The translations under genes and the position numbers were made by a program. From JAVXNW01 sp036645575 (lineage in GTDB: Bacteria; Bacillota; Clostridia; Christensenellales; Aristaeellaceae): DNA of 30,070 nt. Below are positions 1 through 8,819 of this stretch, piece after piece (the first letter of the stretch is position 1; each line of letters begins with the position of its first letter). The stretch is taken from positions 1-30,070 of the forward strand of contig JAVXNW010000018.1 in assembly GCA_036645575.1 (NCBI GenBank), given 5' to 3'. Below the pieces are notes generated by a model. That model did no database searches. It saw only the letters and a program-made list of their open reading frames with translations, and had not been told where the DNA came from.

Positions 1-24
1 GGGGGTAACGACGAAGAGAGAATT

Positions 25-140
25 TCGCTCGCTGCGGCGAGCGACCGGCCTACGCGGCCGGCTCGCGCAAGGCTTGAAGCCTTGACCACATGCGCGCGGG
101 GCGAGGCCGCTCCCGATCCTTAAGTTGACGGCATTGCCGT
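25..140. repeat. Cluster of four short hairpins
   Basis: Four short inverted repeats lie in a row: 25-44 (8-bp arms around TGCG), 45-61 (CCGGCC / GGCCGG around a 5-nt loop), 68-84 (CAAGGCT / AGCCTTG around TGA) and 128-140 (ACGGC / GCCGT around ATT). The first two abut. No coding frame in this stretch looks real. It may be a structured intergenic repeat, the 3' end of an RNA or gene left of the window, or a processing region. The structures are seen directly; the role is unknown. Confidence 0.5.
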
Positions 141-172
141 GGTTGGGCTGTTGGAGGGGATAAGCGGATTAG

Positions 173-211
173 GGGCGGTTCGAGGCGGTGGCTTCGGGCC
201 GCCCGCTTTTT
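173..211 (+). terminator. Candidate intrinsic terminator upstream of polA
   Basis: GGGCGG (173-178) can pair with CCGCCC (199-204), or GGCGG (184-188) with CCGCC (199-203). The descending arm is followed by GC and five T residues (207-211). It would end a transcript entering from the left, just before the polA promoter. Confidence 0.45.
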
Positions 212-230
212 GTGTGGACGCAACCAGCCT

Positions 231-259
231 TTGCAATCTTAACCGATATGAGGTATAAT
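231..259 (+). promoter_or_regulatory. Sigma-A-type promoter of the polA operon
   Basis: TTGCAA (231-236) and a perfect TATAAT (254-259) are separated by 17 bp. Transcription would start near 266, inside a 10-bp palindrome GATCATGATC (262-271). A longer dyad AGATCA / TGATCT spans 261-280. The polA ribosome binding site follows at 285-292. Confidence 0.8.
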
Positions 260-299
260 CAGATCATGATCGTTTGATCTATATGAAGGGGGTTTGCCC

Positions 300-2903
300 G
301 TGGCTGGAAAGATGGTGTTGGTGGACGGCAATTCGCTCATGCACCGCGCCTTTCACGCATTGCCGCTTTTGACGGGTGGCGATGGCGTCTATACCAATGC
401 GGTCTATGGATTTTGCTCGATGCTGTTCAAGGTGCTCAAGGAGGAGACGCCCGATATGCTGGCGGTTGCCTTCGATTTGCACGGACCGACCTTCCGGCAC
501 GAGGCCTACGAGGCGTACAAGGCGGGGCGCTCGCCCACGCCCGAGGAGCTGCGCCCCCAGTTTGCGCTGCTCAAGGAGCTGCTTGCCGCGATGTCGGTCA
601 AGATCGTGTCGGTTCCGCGCTATGAGGCGGACGACATGCTGGGCACGCTGTCCAAAAAGTGCGAGGAGATGGGCACGCAGGTGCTGCTGATCACCGGCGA
701 CCGCGACGCGTTTCAGCTGGCGGGCGAGCACACGAGCATATTGTACACCAAGCGCGGCATCAGCGACACCGAGCGCGTCACGCCCGCATACCTCATGGAG
801 AAGTACGCCCTGACGCCCGATCAGATGATCGACCTCAAGGGGCTGATGGGCGACGCGTCCGACAACATCCCCGGAATCCCCGGCGTGGGCGAAAAGACCG
901 CGCTGAAATTGCTGCAAAAATACGGCTCGCTCGAGCAGACGCTCAAGCGGGGCGCGGACGAGGAAAAGGGGAAGCTGCGCGAAAAATTGATCGAGTTTGC
1001 CGATCAGGCGCGCTTTTCCAAATACCTGGCGACCGTCGAGCGCGACGCGCCGATTGAATGCGACCTTCCGGAATTTCGCATTCACGACCTGGCGGGCGGG
1101 CTGCCAATCATGGAAAAGTACGGGCTCAAGACGCTTGCGCAGCGGCTGCTCGCGCTGCCAGACACGCTGACCGGCGCGCAGCGCAGCGAGGTCGAGCGCG
1201 TTTTGCCGATCGGCGCGGGCATTGCGTGGCAGCCGGTTGCGTCGGTCTTAAGCCCGGCCGAGCTTTCGGCGTGGGCGCGTGCGCAGGACGCGTCGCGCGC
1301 CGTCGCGATTGCCGTAACGGCCGAGCGCCTACAGGTCGCGACGCAAGGCGGGCAGCAGGCCGAGATCGCGCTGGGCGGCGGCGACCTGTTCGCGCCCGGC
1401 GTCACGCAGGCGGATGCGCTGGGCGCGCTTAAGGAACTGCTATGCGGGAGCGGGGAAAAGATCTTGTGCGGGCTAAAGTCGATGCTCAGCCAGATTGCGC
1501 CCATTTTGCCGGCGGAACCGGTCTACGACGCGATGCTCGCCGCCTACGCAATCGACCCGCAAGCGCCCGGCTACACGCTGGACGCGCTGCTTGAGCAGGC
1601 CGGGATCGCGCAGGGACAGACGCGAGCGGCGGCGCTGTTTGACCTTGCGCATGGGCAGAAGGAAAAGATGCGCCTGGATCAGGTGGAAAAGTTATATGAG
1701 GAGATCGAGCTGCCGCTTGCCTATGCGCTCTTTGACATGGAGCAGGCCGGCTTTTCGGTGGACGAACAGGTGCTCAAGGAGCTGGGGGGCGCGTACACGG
1801 CGCGCCTTGCGCAGCTGACGGCGCGCATTTACGAGCTGGCGGGCGCGCCGTTTAACCTCAATTCGCCCAAGCAGCTGGGCGACGTGCTCTTTGGGACGCT
1901 GGGGCTTCCGGGCGGCAAGAAGACCGCGCGCGGCTATTCGACCACGGCGGACGCGCTCGACGCGATTGCCGATCAGCACGAGATCGTGCCGCTGATCCTG
2001 GACTATCGCAAGTATTTTAAGCTGAACAGCACCTATGTCGAGGCGCTTTTGCGCCTGCGCGGTTCGGACGGGCGAATCCACACCTCCTTTGACCAGGTGG
2101 CGACCGCGACCGGGCGGATCAGCTCGAACGAGCCGAACCTGCAAAACATCCCGGTGCGCACGCCGGAGGGCCGCGAGATTCGCCGCGCCTTCGTCGCGCG
2201 ACCCGGGTGGACGCTGGTGGACGCGGACTATTCGCAGATCGAGCTGCGGGTGCTTGCGCATATGTCGGGCGACGCCACGCTGATGGACGCGTTTCAAAGC
2301 GGGCAGGACGTGCACCGGCGCACGGCGGCGGAGGTGTACGGCGTGCCGCTAGCGCAAGTGAGCGGGGCAATGCGCTCGGCGGCCAAGGCGGTCAACTTTG
2401 GCATTGTCTACGGCATATCGGAGTTTGGCCTGGCCAACAACATCGGCGTTTCGCGGCGCGAGGCGAGCGAATTTATTGCGCGGTATTTTGCGCGCTATCC
2501 GGGCGTCAAGCGCTACATGGACGAGATGGTGGCGCTGGGCAAGGCGCAGGGCTATGTCACGACCATGTTTGGCCGGCGCAGGTACCTGAAAGAGCTGCAA
2601 AGCGACAACCACAACACGCGCGCCTTTGGCGAGCGGGTGGCGATGAACAGTCCGATACAGGGAAGCGCCGCGGACATCATCAAAATCGCGATGATCCGAA
2701 CCGACAAAATGCTGCGCGCGCAAGGGCTCAAGGCGCGGCTCATCTTGCAGGTACACGATGAATTGATCGTCGAGGCGCCGATCGACGAGCGCGCGCAGGT
2801 GGAAAAGCTGTTGCTCGAGGCGATGGAGGGCGCGGCGAAATTGTCGATTCCGCTGAAGGCGGATTTGTCCACGGGAGGAAATTGGCATGAATGCAAGTCA
2901 TAA
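300..2903 (+). CDS. polA: DNA polymerase I
   Basis: Family A DNA polymerase for Okazaki-fragment processing and repair synthesis. The 5'-3' exonuclease domain covers about residues 1-290, with DGNSLMHRAF, YEADDMLG, TGDRDAFQL and DASDNIPGIPGVGEKT. The middle domain (about 300-470) keeps the fold but lacks the Asp-x-Glu pair of a proofreading exonuclease: the expected site reads AVAIAVTAERL. The polymerase domain has motif A DYSQIELR (Asp643), motif B KAVNFGIVYG (Lys696) and motif C HDE (819-821). GTG at 300 is chosen because GAAGGGGG at 285-292 sits 7 nt upstream; TTG at 294 is too close to it and ATG at 312 is further away. The length of 867 aa is normal for the family. The 3' end overlaps coaE by 17 nt. 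Loss of proofreading is common in Pol I of thermophiles and many Bacillota. Confidence 0.97.
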   Translation: MAGKMVLVDGNSLMHRAFHALPLLTGGDGVYTNAVYGFCSMLFKVLKEETPDMLAVAFDLHGPTFRHEAYEAYKAGRSPTPEELRPQFALLKELLAAMSVKIVSVPRYEADDMLGTLSKKCEEMGTQVLLITGDRDAFQLAGEHTSILYTKRGISDTERVTPAYLMEKYALTPDQMIDLKGLMGDASDNIPGIPGVGEKTALKLLQKYGSLEQTLKRGADEEKGKLREKLIEFADQARFSKYLATVERDAPIECDLPEFRIHDLAGGLPIMEKYGLKTLAQRLLALPDTLTGAQRSEVERVLPIGAGIAWQPVASVLSPAELSAWARAQDASRAVAIAVTAERLQVATQGGQQAEIALGGGDLFAPGVTQADALGALKELLCGSGEKILCGLKSMLSQIAPILPAEPVYDAMLAAYAIDPQAPGYTLDALLEQAGIAQGQTRAAALFDLAHGQKEKMRLDQVEKLYEEIELPLAYALFDMEQAGFSVDEQVLKELGGAYTARLAQLTARIYELAGAPFNLNSPKQLGDVLFGTLGLPGGKKTARGYSTTADALDAIADQHEIVPLILDYRKYFKLNSTYVEALLRLRGSDGRIHTSFDQVATATGRISSNEPNLQNIPVRTPEGREIRRAFVARPGWTLVDADYSQIELRVLAHMSGDATLMDAFQSGQDVHRRTAAEVYGVPLAQVSGAMRSAAKAVNFGIVYGISEFGLANNIGVSRREASEFIARYFARYPGVKRYMDEMVALGKAQGYVTTMFGRRRYLKELQSDNHNTRAFGERVAMNSPIQGSAADIIKIAMIRTDKMLRAQGLKARLILQVHDELIVEAPIDERAQVEKLLLEAMEGAAKLSIPLKADLSTGGNWHECKS

Positions 2904-3504
2904 GGCGATACGGCTGGGGTTGACCGGCGGCGTGGGCTGCGGGAAGACCACTGCGGCGGCGGTGCTGAGCGAACTGGGCGCGCGCGTCGTGGACGCGGAC
3001 GCCATCTCGCGCAAGCTCACGCAGCCAAGCGGCGCGGCGCTTGGGGCGATCCGCGCGCGGTTCGGGGATCAGGTGTTTGCCCCCGATGGGACGCTTGACC
3101 GCGCGAAATTGGGCGCGCTGGTGTTTGAAAACCAGAAAGAGCGCCTGGCGCTCGAGGCGATCATGCACCCGGCGATACAAAAGGAGATGCTGCGCTTGAT
3201 CGATCTGGCCGACCAAGAGGAAGCGCCGGTGGTGGTGCTCGACGTGCCGCTGCTGTTTGAGTGCGGGCTGGACGCGCTGTGCGACGAGGTATGGGTGGTG
3301 ACGGTCGGGCAGGACCAGCAGGCGCTGCGCGTGATGAAGCGCGACCAGATCACCCGCGCGCAGGCGATGGCGCGGATCGGCAGCCAGATGCCGCTTGCGC
3401 AAAAGGAGACGCGCGCCGACCGCGTGATCAACACCACGCGCCCGGAGGCGGAGGTCAAGATGGAACTCAAGCACCTGTACAAAGAGCTTACAAGGAGACG
3501 ATAG
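2887..3504 (+). CDS. coaE: Dephospho-CoA kinase
   Basis: Last enzyme of coenzyme A synthesis: ATP-dependent phosphorylation of the ribose 3'-hydroxyl of dephospho-CoA, in the cytoplasm. The P-loop is GGVGCGKT (residues 14-21). It is followed by a VVDADAISR segment, typical of the family's substrate-binding region, then HPAIQKEM and VVLDVPLLFECGLD. The length of 205 aa is normal. GGGAGG at 2873-2878 lies 8 nt before the ATG, inside the end of polA, so translation is probably coupled. polA followed by coaE is a common order in Bacillota. Confidence 0.96.
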   Translation: MNASHKAIRLGLTGGVGCGKTTAAAVLSELGARVVDADAISRKLTQPSGAALGAIRARFGDQVFAPDGTLDRAKLGALVFENQKERLALEAIMHPAIQKEMLRLIDLADQEEAPVVVLDVPLLFECGLDALCDEVWVVTVGQDQQALRVMKRDQITRAQAMARIGSQMPLAQKETRADRVINTTRPEAEVKMELKHLYKELTRRR

Positions 3505-3507
3505 GCA

Positions 3508-4125
3508 ATGGCAAGGGCGATGCTGCGCGGCGGACGCCGCTACAGAACGAGGCGCAGGCGATGGATCGGCCCGCTGCTTGCGCTGCTTGTGGTGCTTGCG
3601 CTCAGCACGGTCGCAAGCTACTACATCTGGTTTTTCCCCAAACACATCGAAGAAGTGGTCTATCCGCTTGCGTATGTCGATTTGATCGACCAATACGCAA
3701 CCACCTACGCGCTGGACCCGGCGCGCGTCGCGGCGGTGATCTACTGCGAAAGCTCGTTCCAGCCCGAGGCCGTTTCCTCGGCGGGCGCGGTTGGCCTCAT
3801 GCAGATCATGCCGCAGACCGGCAAGTGGGTTGCGGAAAAGCTGGGCGAGGGCGATTACCAATTGCAGAAATTGACCGACCCCGAGACCAACATCCGCTAC
3901 GGGTGCTGGTACTTAAACTACCTGAACGGGCGCTTTGACGAGGACATGACCAAGGTGACCGCCGCGTACCACGCGGGCGGCGGCCGGGTGAACGAGTGGC
4001 TCGAGGACGAGGCCAACTCCCAAGACGGGGAAAAGCTGAGCTACATTCCGTCCGACGTGACCCGGGCATACGTCAAAAACGTGTACGCGGCCTATGAGAA
4101 ATACAAGGAGATCATGAGCGCATGA
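3508..4125 (+). CDS. Membrane-anchored lytic transglycosylase (SLT domain)
   Basis: Peptidoglycan lytic transglycosylase, which cleaves the MurNAc-GlcNAc bond and leaves 1,6-anhydro-muropeptides. An Arg-rich N-terminus precedes one membrane segment (about residues 21-42), so the catalytic domain should face outward. The SLT domain runs from about residue 55. It has the catalytic Glu81 in YCESSF, then GAVGLMQIMPQTG and the late motif AAYHAGGGRV. The usual form of the last motif is AAYNAGxG, so His replaces Asn here. AAGGAG at 3492-3497 lies 10 nt before the ATG. The gene sits 3 nt behind coaE and overlaps the next gene by ATGA. The length of 205 aa fits small clostridial SLT proteins. Confidence 0.9.
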   Translation: MARAMLRGGRRYRTRRRRWIGPLLALLVVLALSTVASYYIWFFPKHIEEVVYPLAYVDLIDQYATTYALDPARVAAVIYCESSFQPEAVSSAGAVGLMQIMPQTGKWVAEKLGEGDYQLQKLTDPETNIRYGCWYLNYLNGRFDEDMTKVTAAYHAGGGRVNEWLEDEANSQDGEKLSYIPSDVTRAYVKNVYAAYEKYKEIMSA

Positions 4126-5897
4126 GAGCGAGAATCAAAAGACGGCTGGCGCTTTTTGCCGTGATGGCACTGGTCGCCGCCCTTTTGTCGGGCTGCGGCA
4201 CGCAAAAGAGCACCATCACCATCGTCAGCCCCAGCGCGCAGCCGGCCGAATATGCGCAGGCGGGCTATTACGCGCCCGACGCGCAACCGGTTTACGACGG
4301 CGAGATCATTCCGGCGCCCGGCGATGTGGCCGACTGGAGTGCGGAGATGGCGCAGGACGCGGCCAATGCGGAAGGTGGCGCGGAAAGCGGCGCGACGCCC
4401 AACCATGTGACGCTTGACACCCATGCGGGCGGCAGCATGGCGACGGGCGACATGACCTACGGCGTGGTCGTCGGGATGGACGCGGCGATCAACCCGCTTC
4501 AGACGATCTACCGCGACCTGTATGCGGTCAATCAGCTGGTGTTTGAGTCGCTGGTGGAGCTGGATCAGAATATGCAGCCGGTGCCGCTATTGGCGGACAA
4601 GTGGGAAGTGTCGGGCGATACGTGGGTGTTTACGCTTCGAAGCGGCATTCCGTTTCACAATGGCGCCGCGTTGACCGCCTATGACGTGGTCGCGAGCTAT
4701 CAGGAGATCCTGCTCAACCCCGCCAACCGGTATTGGGACGTGGTGCAGCCGATTTCCGACATGCAGGCGGAGGACGACCTGACGCTGCGCGTCACCAGCA
4801 AGGGCGCGGGGTACATGCTGCTCTACGCGATGACCTTTCCGGTGGCGCAGCAATCAACCGTACAGGATCAACTGCCGGTGGGCACGGGGCCGTACCTGTA
4901 CGCGAGCTACAACCCGGCGATCTCGCTGCGCCTTGAGGCAAACCCGATGTGGTGGAAGCGCGCCTCCGGCTACATTCGCTCGGTCGAGGTCGTGTGCTAC
5001 CGCACGACCAAGGCGGCGCTGGTCGGCCTTGAACTGGGCGAGATCGACGCGCTGGCGACCGACTACCCGACCGCCGCGCTCAACCGAAGCCTGTCGGACC
5101 GCATGACGCGCGACTACTCGACCCAGACCTACGAGTGCATCGTGCCCAACCTAAAGTCACGCATCCTCGAAGACATCAATGTAAGGCGCGCGCTCATGTA
5201 CGCGATCGACCGAACCACCGTGTGCGAGACCGCCTACGCCGGGATGGCGCAGGAGAGCGAGGTGCCGGTCATTCCCGGCAGCTGGCTATACGACCCGCAG
5301 GCGACCAAATTCAACTACAGCCCCGAGCGCGCGCTGCAACTGTTGTACGACGCGGGCTGGGCGGACGCCGACCAAAACGGCGTGCTCGAAAAGAACATAG
5401 ACGGCGTGCTCACGTCGCTTTCGCTCAAGCTCTACACCTACGACCGGGGCACCACCGCGAACCGCTCGGAGGCGGCGGCGCTGATCGCCAAGCAGCTCCG
5501 GATGGTCGGCTTTGACGTGACCGTGGAGACCGGGCTTCAGTCAGACGTCCTAAAGGCGATCGACAAGGGCAGTTTTGACCTGGCGCTGTGCGCGTTTGAG
5601 TTAAGCGAGATGCCCAACCTCCAGTTTCTGCTGGGCTCTAATGGGAAAGCCAACTACGCGCGCTACAAAAGCGGCATCATGGACGGCTACCTGCAAAGCG
5701 CCTATGTCGCGGGGACGGCTGATGAACTCAAGAGCCTGATGAGCAAGATACAGATGCAGGTGGTCGAAGACCTGCCGATACTGGGGCTGTTTTTCCGCTC
5801 GGGGCTGATGATCTCGATGGAGTCGGTGGGCGGGCTTTCCGGGACGCGCCAGTACGACGCGCTAAACGGGCTTGCGACGGTCACGCCGACCAAATAA
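4122..5897 (+). CDS. Family-5 solute-binding lipoprotein (oligopeptide-type)
   Basis: Extracellular substrate-binding protein of the SBP_bac_5 (OppA/DppA) family, lipid-anchored. The signal peptide ends in lipobox LSGC with Cys25. A low-complexity Ala/Gly/Asp/Glu linker follows to about residue 105. The family fold then starts with YGVVVGMDAAINPLQTI and contains the family segments LADKWEVSGDTWVFTLRSG and IPFHNGAALTAYDVVASY. The length of 591 aa is slightly above family norm because of the linker. No ABC permease or ATPase of the Opp type is nearby, so it is an orphan. Its start overlaps the stop of the lytic transglycosylase (ATGA), suggesting linked expression and perhaps binding of wall-derived peptides; that ligand is inference. 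Confidence 0.9.
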   Translation: MRARIKRRLALFAVMALVAALLSGCGTQKSTITIVSPSAQPAEYAQAGYYAPDAQPVYDGEIIPAPGDVADWSAEMAQDAANAEGGAESGATPNHVTLDTHAGGSMATGDMTYGVVVGMDAAINPLQTIYRDLYAVNQLVFESLVELDQNMQPVPLLADKWEVSGDTWVFTLRSGIPFHNGAALTAYDVVASYQEILLNPANRYWDVVQPISDMQAEDDLTLRVTSKGAGYMLLYAMTFPVAQQSTVQDQLPVGTGPYLYASYNPAISLRLEANPMWWKRASGYIRSVEVVCYRTTKAALVGLELGEIDALATDYPTAALNRSLSDRMTRDYSTQTYECIVPNLKSRILEDINVRRALMYAIDRTTVCETAYAGMAQESEVPVIPGSWLYDPQATKFNYSPERALQLLYDAGWADADQNGVLEKNIDGVLTSLSLKLYTYDRGTTANRSEAAALIAKQLRMVGFDVTVETGLQSDVLKAIDKGSFDLALCAFELSEMPNLQFLLGSNGKANYARYKSGIMDGYLQSAYVAGTADELKSLMSKIQMQVVEDLPILGLFFRSGLMISMESVGGLSGTRQYDALNGLATVTPTK

Positions 5898-5919
5898 ATT
5901 GTTCGAGGGGGGCATTTCG

Positions 5920-7041
5920 ATGCGCGATATCGGCATTGGCATCATCGGGTGGGGATTTATGGGCAAGACGCACGCCCACGCGCTCAGCGACATGGCGCTG
6001 TTTTATCCGGGCATGGGGTTTCGGCCGGTGCTCCAATCGGTGTGCGCAAAGCACCTCGAAAATGCGCTTTCCGCCCAAGAAGCCTGCGGGTTTGCGCAGG
6101 CGACCGACGACTACAGGGCGGTGCTTGACAACCCCCAAGTAGACGTCGTGTCGATCTCAACGCCCAACGAGCAGCACCTTCAGATGGCGCTTGACGCGCT
6201 TCACGCGGGCAAGCACGTCTACATCGACAAGCCGCTTGCGCTGAACGCGCGCGAGGCGCGCGAGATTTTGGCGGCGGTCAACCAGAGCGGGCGCCTTTTG
6301 CAGGTCGCGCAGAACAACCGCTTCTTTCCGTCCACGATGCGCGCGCGGCAGTTGATTGAGGCGGGCAAGCTGGGAAAGATCTTGTCGTTCCGGTTTGACT
6401 ACCTGCATTCGGGCTCGGTCGATCCCGACCGCCCGGTCGGCTGGAAGCAGCTGCCGCAGGGCGGGGTATTGCTTGACCTGGCCTCGCACGCGGTGGATCT
6501 GCTGTATTTCCTCGTGGGCGACGTGGACGAGGTGATGTGCGAGGCGCGCACGCTGTATGCGTCTAGACCCACAAAGGCGGGCGAGCGGGTGAACGCGCTT
6601 GCGGAGGACCAGGTGGTCGCGCTCATTCGGCTGCAAAACGGGGCGCTCGGCACGCTCGAGGCGAGCAAGATCGCGACCGGAACCGAGGACGAATTGTCCT
6701 TTTCGATCCATGGAACCAAGGGCGCGCTCAGGTGGAACCTGATGCAGGCCGACTATCTGGACTATTTTGACGGGGAAGCGGCCGACCAGCCGCTGGGCGG
6801 GACGCACGGCTTTACGCGCATCGCCTGCGTTCAGCGGTATGCGCATCCGGCGGGGCAGTTCCTGCCCGGCAAGAGCACCATCGGCTGGGATCGCGCGCAT
6901 AGGCACAGCTACTATTGCTTTTTGGAGGCGGTCGCGACCGGCGCAGCGGTCAGTCCCGATGTGCGCGAGGCGCTACGGGTGCAGGAGATTTTGGACGGCA
7001 TGCGCCTTGCGCAAAAGGCGCGCAACTGGGTGCGGGTGTAG
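5920..7041 (+). CDS. Gfo/Idh/MocA-family NAD(P)-dependent oxidoreductase
   Basis: Dinucleotide-dependent sugar or cyclitol dehydrogenase. The N-terminal Rossmann motif is GWGFMG (residues 10-15). The family's E-K-P motif appears as DKPLA, with presumed catalytic Lys104. The C-terminal alpha/beta domain includes the conserved GGVLLDLASHAVDLL segment, whose His is usually at the active site. GAGGGGGG at 5905-5912 sits 7 nt before the ATG at 5920. A TTG start at 5872 would place 16 unlike residues ahead of the Rossmann strand and overlap the previous gene. The length of 373 aa is normal. The substrate cannot be told from sequence. The next gene is heparinase-like, which suggests a sugar or uronide pathway. 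Confidence 0.92.
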   Translation: MRDIGIGIIGWGFMGKTHAHALSDMALFYPGMGFRPVLQSVCAKHLENALSAQEACGFAQATDDYRAVLDNPQVDVVSISTPNEQHLQMALDALHAGKHVYIDKPLALNAREAREILAAVNQSGRLLQVAQNNRFFPSTMRARQLIEAGKLGKILSFRFDYLHSGSVDPDRPVGWKQLPQGGVLLDLASHAVDLLYFLVGDVDEVMCEARTLYASRPTKAGERVNALAEDQVVALIRLQNGALGTLEASKIATGTEDELSFSIHGTKGALRWNLMQADYLDYFDGEAADQPLGGTHGFTRIACVQRYAHPAGQFLPGKSTIGWDRAHRHSYYCFLEAVATGAAVSPDVREALRVQEILDGMRLAQKARNWVRV

Positions 7042-7091
7042 TTTTCCAACGAAGAAGCGGATGACAGATCATGAAATTCGGGGGTGCGGGC

Positions 7092-8819
7092 ATGTTTTCG
7101 CTCAAGCAGGACGCCCTGCTGCTCAGCCTCAAGCCGTTTGACGAGCTGCGGCTTGTTCCGGAGGCGGACGACCGGCAGACATGGGACGCGGTGGATGGCA
7201 GCATTTCCGCGCTTGTTCATGCGCGCGCGAAGCAGGCGCGGTGTTTGGAGACGCCGCAATTGTGCGCGTCGGACTTTAAGCGGTTCCTGGAGTCGGGCGA
7301 CGGGCCCTACCTTGCGGGCTATCACGCGCGCCGCGAGGTGCTCAAGGCGCTGGTGATGGGCGCGTGCGTGACGGGCGAAATGGGCGACATCGAGCGCATT
7401 GCGGACCTCGTCTACCGGATGAGCGAGGAGACCGATTGGGCGCTGACCGCGTGCAAGCCCGATCTGCCCGACTGCGCGCACACGGTGCTGGACGAGGCGG
7501 CCTGCGAGAGCGGCGCGCTCGTCGCGCTCACGCTCAAACTGGTGGGCACGGCGCTTGACCGGTTTTCCCCCAAGGTGCGCAGCCGCGCGCAGTGGGCGCT
7601 TGACGAGCGGATCATTGAGCCGCTCGTGGGCGAGGGCGGGCACGTGTGGGCGTTTGAGGACGAGCACGCGCCGCGCGCGCAGGCGGCGCTGTTGACGGTC
7701 GCGCTTCTGTCCGCGCGCGACGACCGGCGAAGGTGGCTGGCGATGCGCCACGTGCTTAAGATGCTGGAGGCGTACCTGCAAAACCCGACGGCGGGCGTTC
7801 TGCCGCTCGAGAACCAATTGCAGGCCGCGATGGCGGTCAACGACTGCTTTTCGATGCTCTCGGTCGCCAGCGGCGGCGAGGTCGAATTGCGCGACGAGGC
7901 GCTGTTTGTCGATATGGCGCGCGCCTTTACCCAGGCGCACATCGAAAGCGACTATTTTGTCAATCCGGCGGGCTCCATGCGCCCGGCGCTGCCCGAGGAT
8001 CTCCTCTATCGGCTGGGCGAGAGCGCGCGGCTTTCGACGCTGTGCAAGCTGGCGGCGCTGCTTCGGCGCGTGCGCGGCGGGCGCGAGATGATGCGCGGGC
8101 TCAATCAGCCCAGTGAGCCGCTGCTCCAGCAGGTGATGAGCGCGCTGGGTCGCGCGGATCTCGTGCGGGAACCCGTGCGCACGCAGGCGGCTTCGCAGGT
8201 GGCGTTGCCCGCGTTCAAGCTGCTCGCGGGGCGGCTGGACGGCCTGTACGCCGCGCTCTACGGCCCCGACAGCCGCCCCGCGCGCGCCTGCATCGGCGGA
8301 ACCGGGGCGCTTTTGCTGTTCTACCGGGACACGCCCGTCGTGATTGACACGTTGCGCGCGCACTCGGTGCCGGTCGTCGGCGGCTACGGCCAGACGCGCG
8401 GCCCGGGCGCGCAGGACGACGAGGCGACGGACGGGCCGGGCTATCGGATGCTGTCGATGAACGTGGCCGCCGCCTATCCCAAGCGCGCGGGCGTGCTGAC
8501 GTGGCAGCGCACGCTGATGTTCGCGGCGTTTGAGGGGGGAATCAGGCTGATTGAGGCGTTCGATCTGGACGCCCCTTCCGAGGTGTCCTTCCGGTTTATC
8601 GTGCTTGAAAAGCCGTGCGTGGCGGCGGGACAGGCGCAATTGGGGCCTGTTCAAATGCGCTACGACGCGGCGCTCACCGCGCGGGTCGAGGCGATCGAGG
8701 CGGGCGGCGAGTGGGGTCAGATGGTCTATCAGCTGTCGCTTTCCACCAAGGACAAGGTGCCGGGCGGCAATTACGCGTTTCTGTTTACCGCGCCGGGTGG
8801 TTGGGGAACCGCTGAATAA
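7092..8819 (+). CDS. Heparinase II/III-like protein, diverged
   Basis: The N-terminal two thirds are an all-helical repeat pattern like the alpha/alpha toroid of heparinase II/III lyases, for example VRSRAQWALDERIIEPLV and repeated Ala/Leu-rich helices. From about residue 370 the sequence turns beta-rich, as in the family's C-terminal sandwich. The usual Asn-Trp-Asn and His-Asn-His-Asn-Asp signatures are not visible, so it may be a non-canonical lyase or a non-catalytic relative. GGGGGTG at 7079-7085 favours ATG 7092 (575 aa); ATG 7071 in the same frame has no clear ribosome site. It lies close behind the Gfo/Idh/MocA gene. The last codons, including the TAA, lie in the left inverted repeat of the element at 8804-8964, so the C-terminus may be altered or shortened. 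Confidence 0.6.
   Translation: MFSLKQDALLLSLKPFDELRLVPEADDRQTWDAVDGSISALVHARAKQARCLETPQLCASDFKRFLESGDGPYLAGYHARREVLKALVMGACVTGEMGDIERIADLVYRMSEETDWALTACKPDLPDCAHTVLDEAACESGALVALTLKLVGTALDRFSPKVRSRAQWALDERIIEPLVGEGGHVWAFEDEHAPRAQAALLTVALLSARDDRRRWLAMRHVLKMLEAYLQNPTAGVLPLENQLQAAMAVNDCFSMLSVASGGEVELRDEALFVDMARAFTQAHIESDYFVNPAGSMRPALPEDLLYRLGESARLSTLCKLAALLRRVRGGREMMRGLNQPSEPLLQQVMSALGRADLVREPVRTQAASQVALPAFKLLAGRLDGLYAALYGPDSRPARACIGGTGALLLFYRDTPVVIDTLRAHSVPVVGGYGQTRGPGAQDDEATDGPGYRMLSMNVAAAYPKRAGVLTWQRTLMFAAFEGGIRLIEAFDLDAPSEVSFRFIVLEKPCVAAGQAQLGPVQMRYDAALTARVEAIEAGGEWGQMVYQLSLSTKDKVPGGNYAFLFTAPGGWGTAE

Noticed and set aside
2740..3861. Minus-strand open frame of 373 codons spanning polA, coaE and the lytic transglycosylase gene
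   Set aside because: It crosses three confirmed genes and shows no domain.
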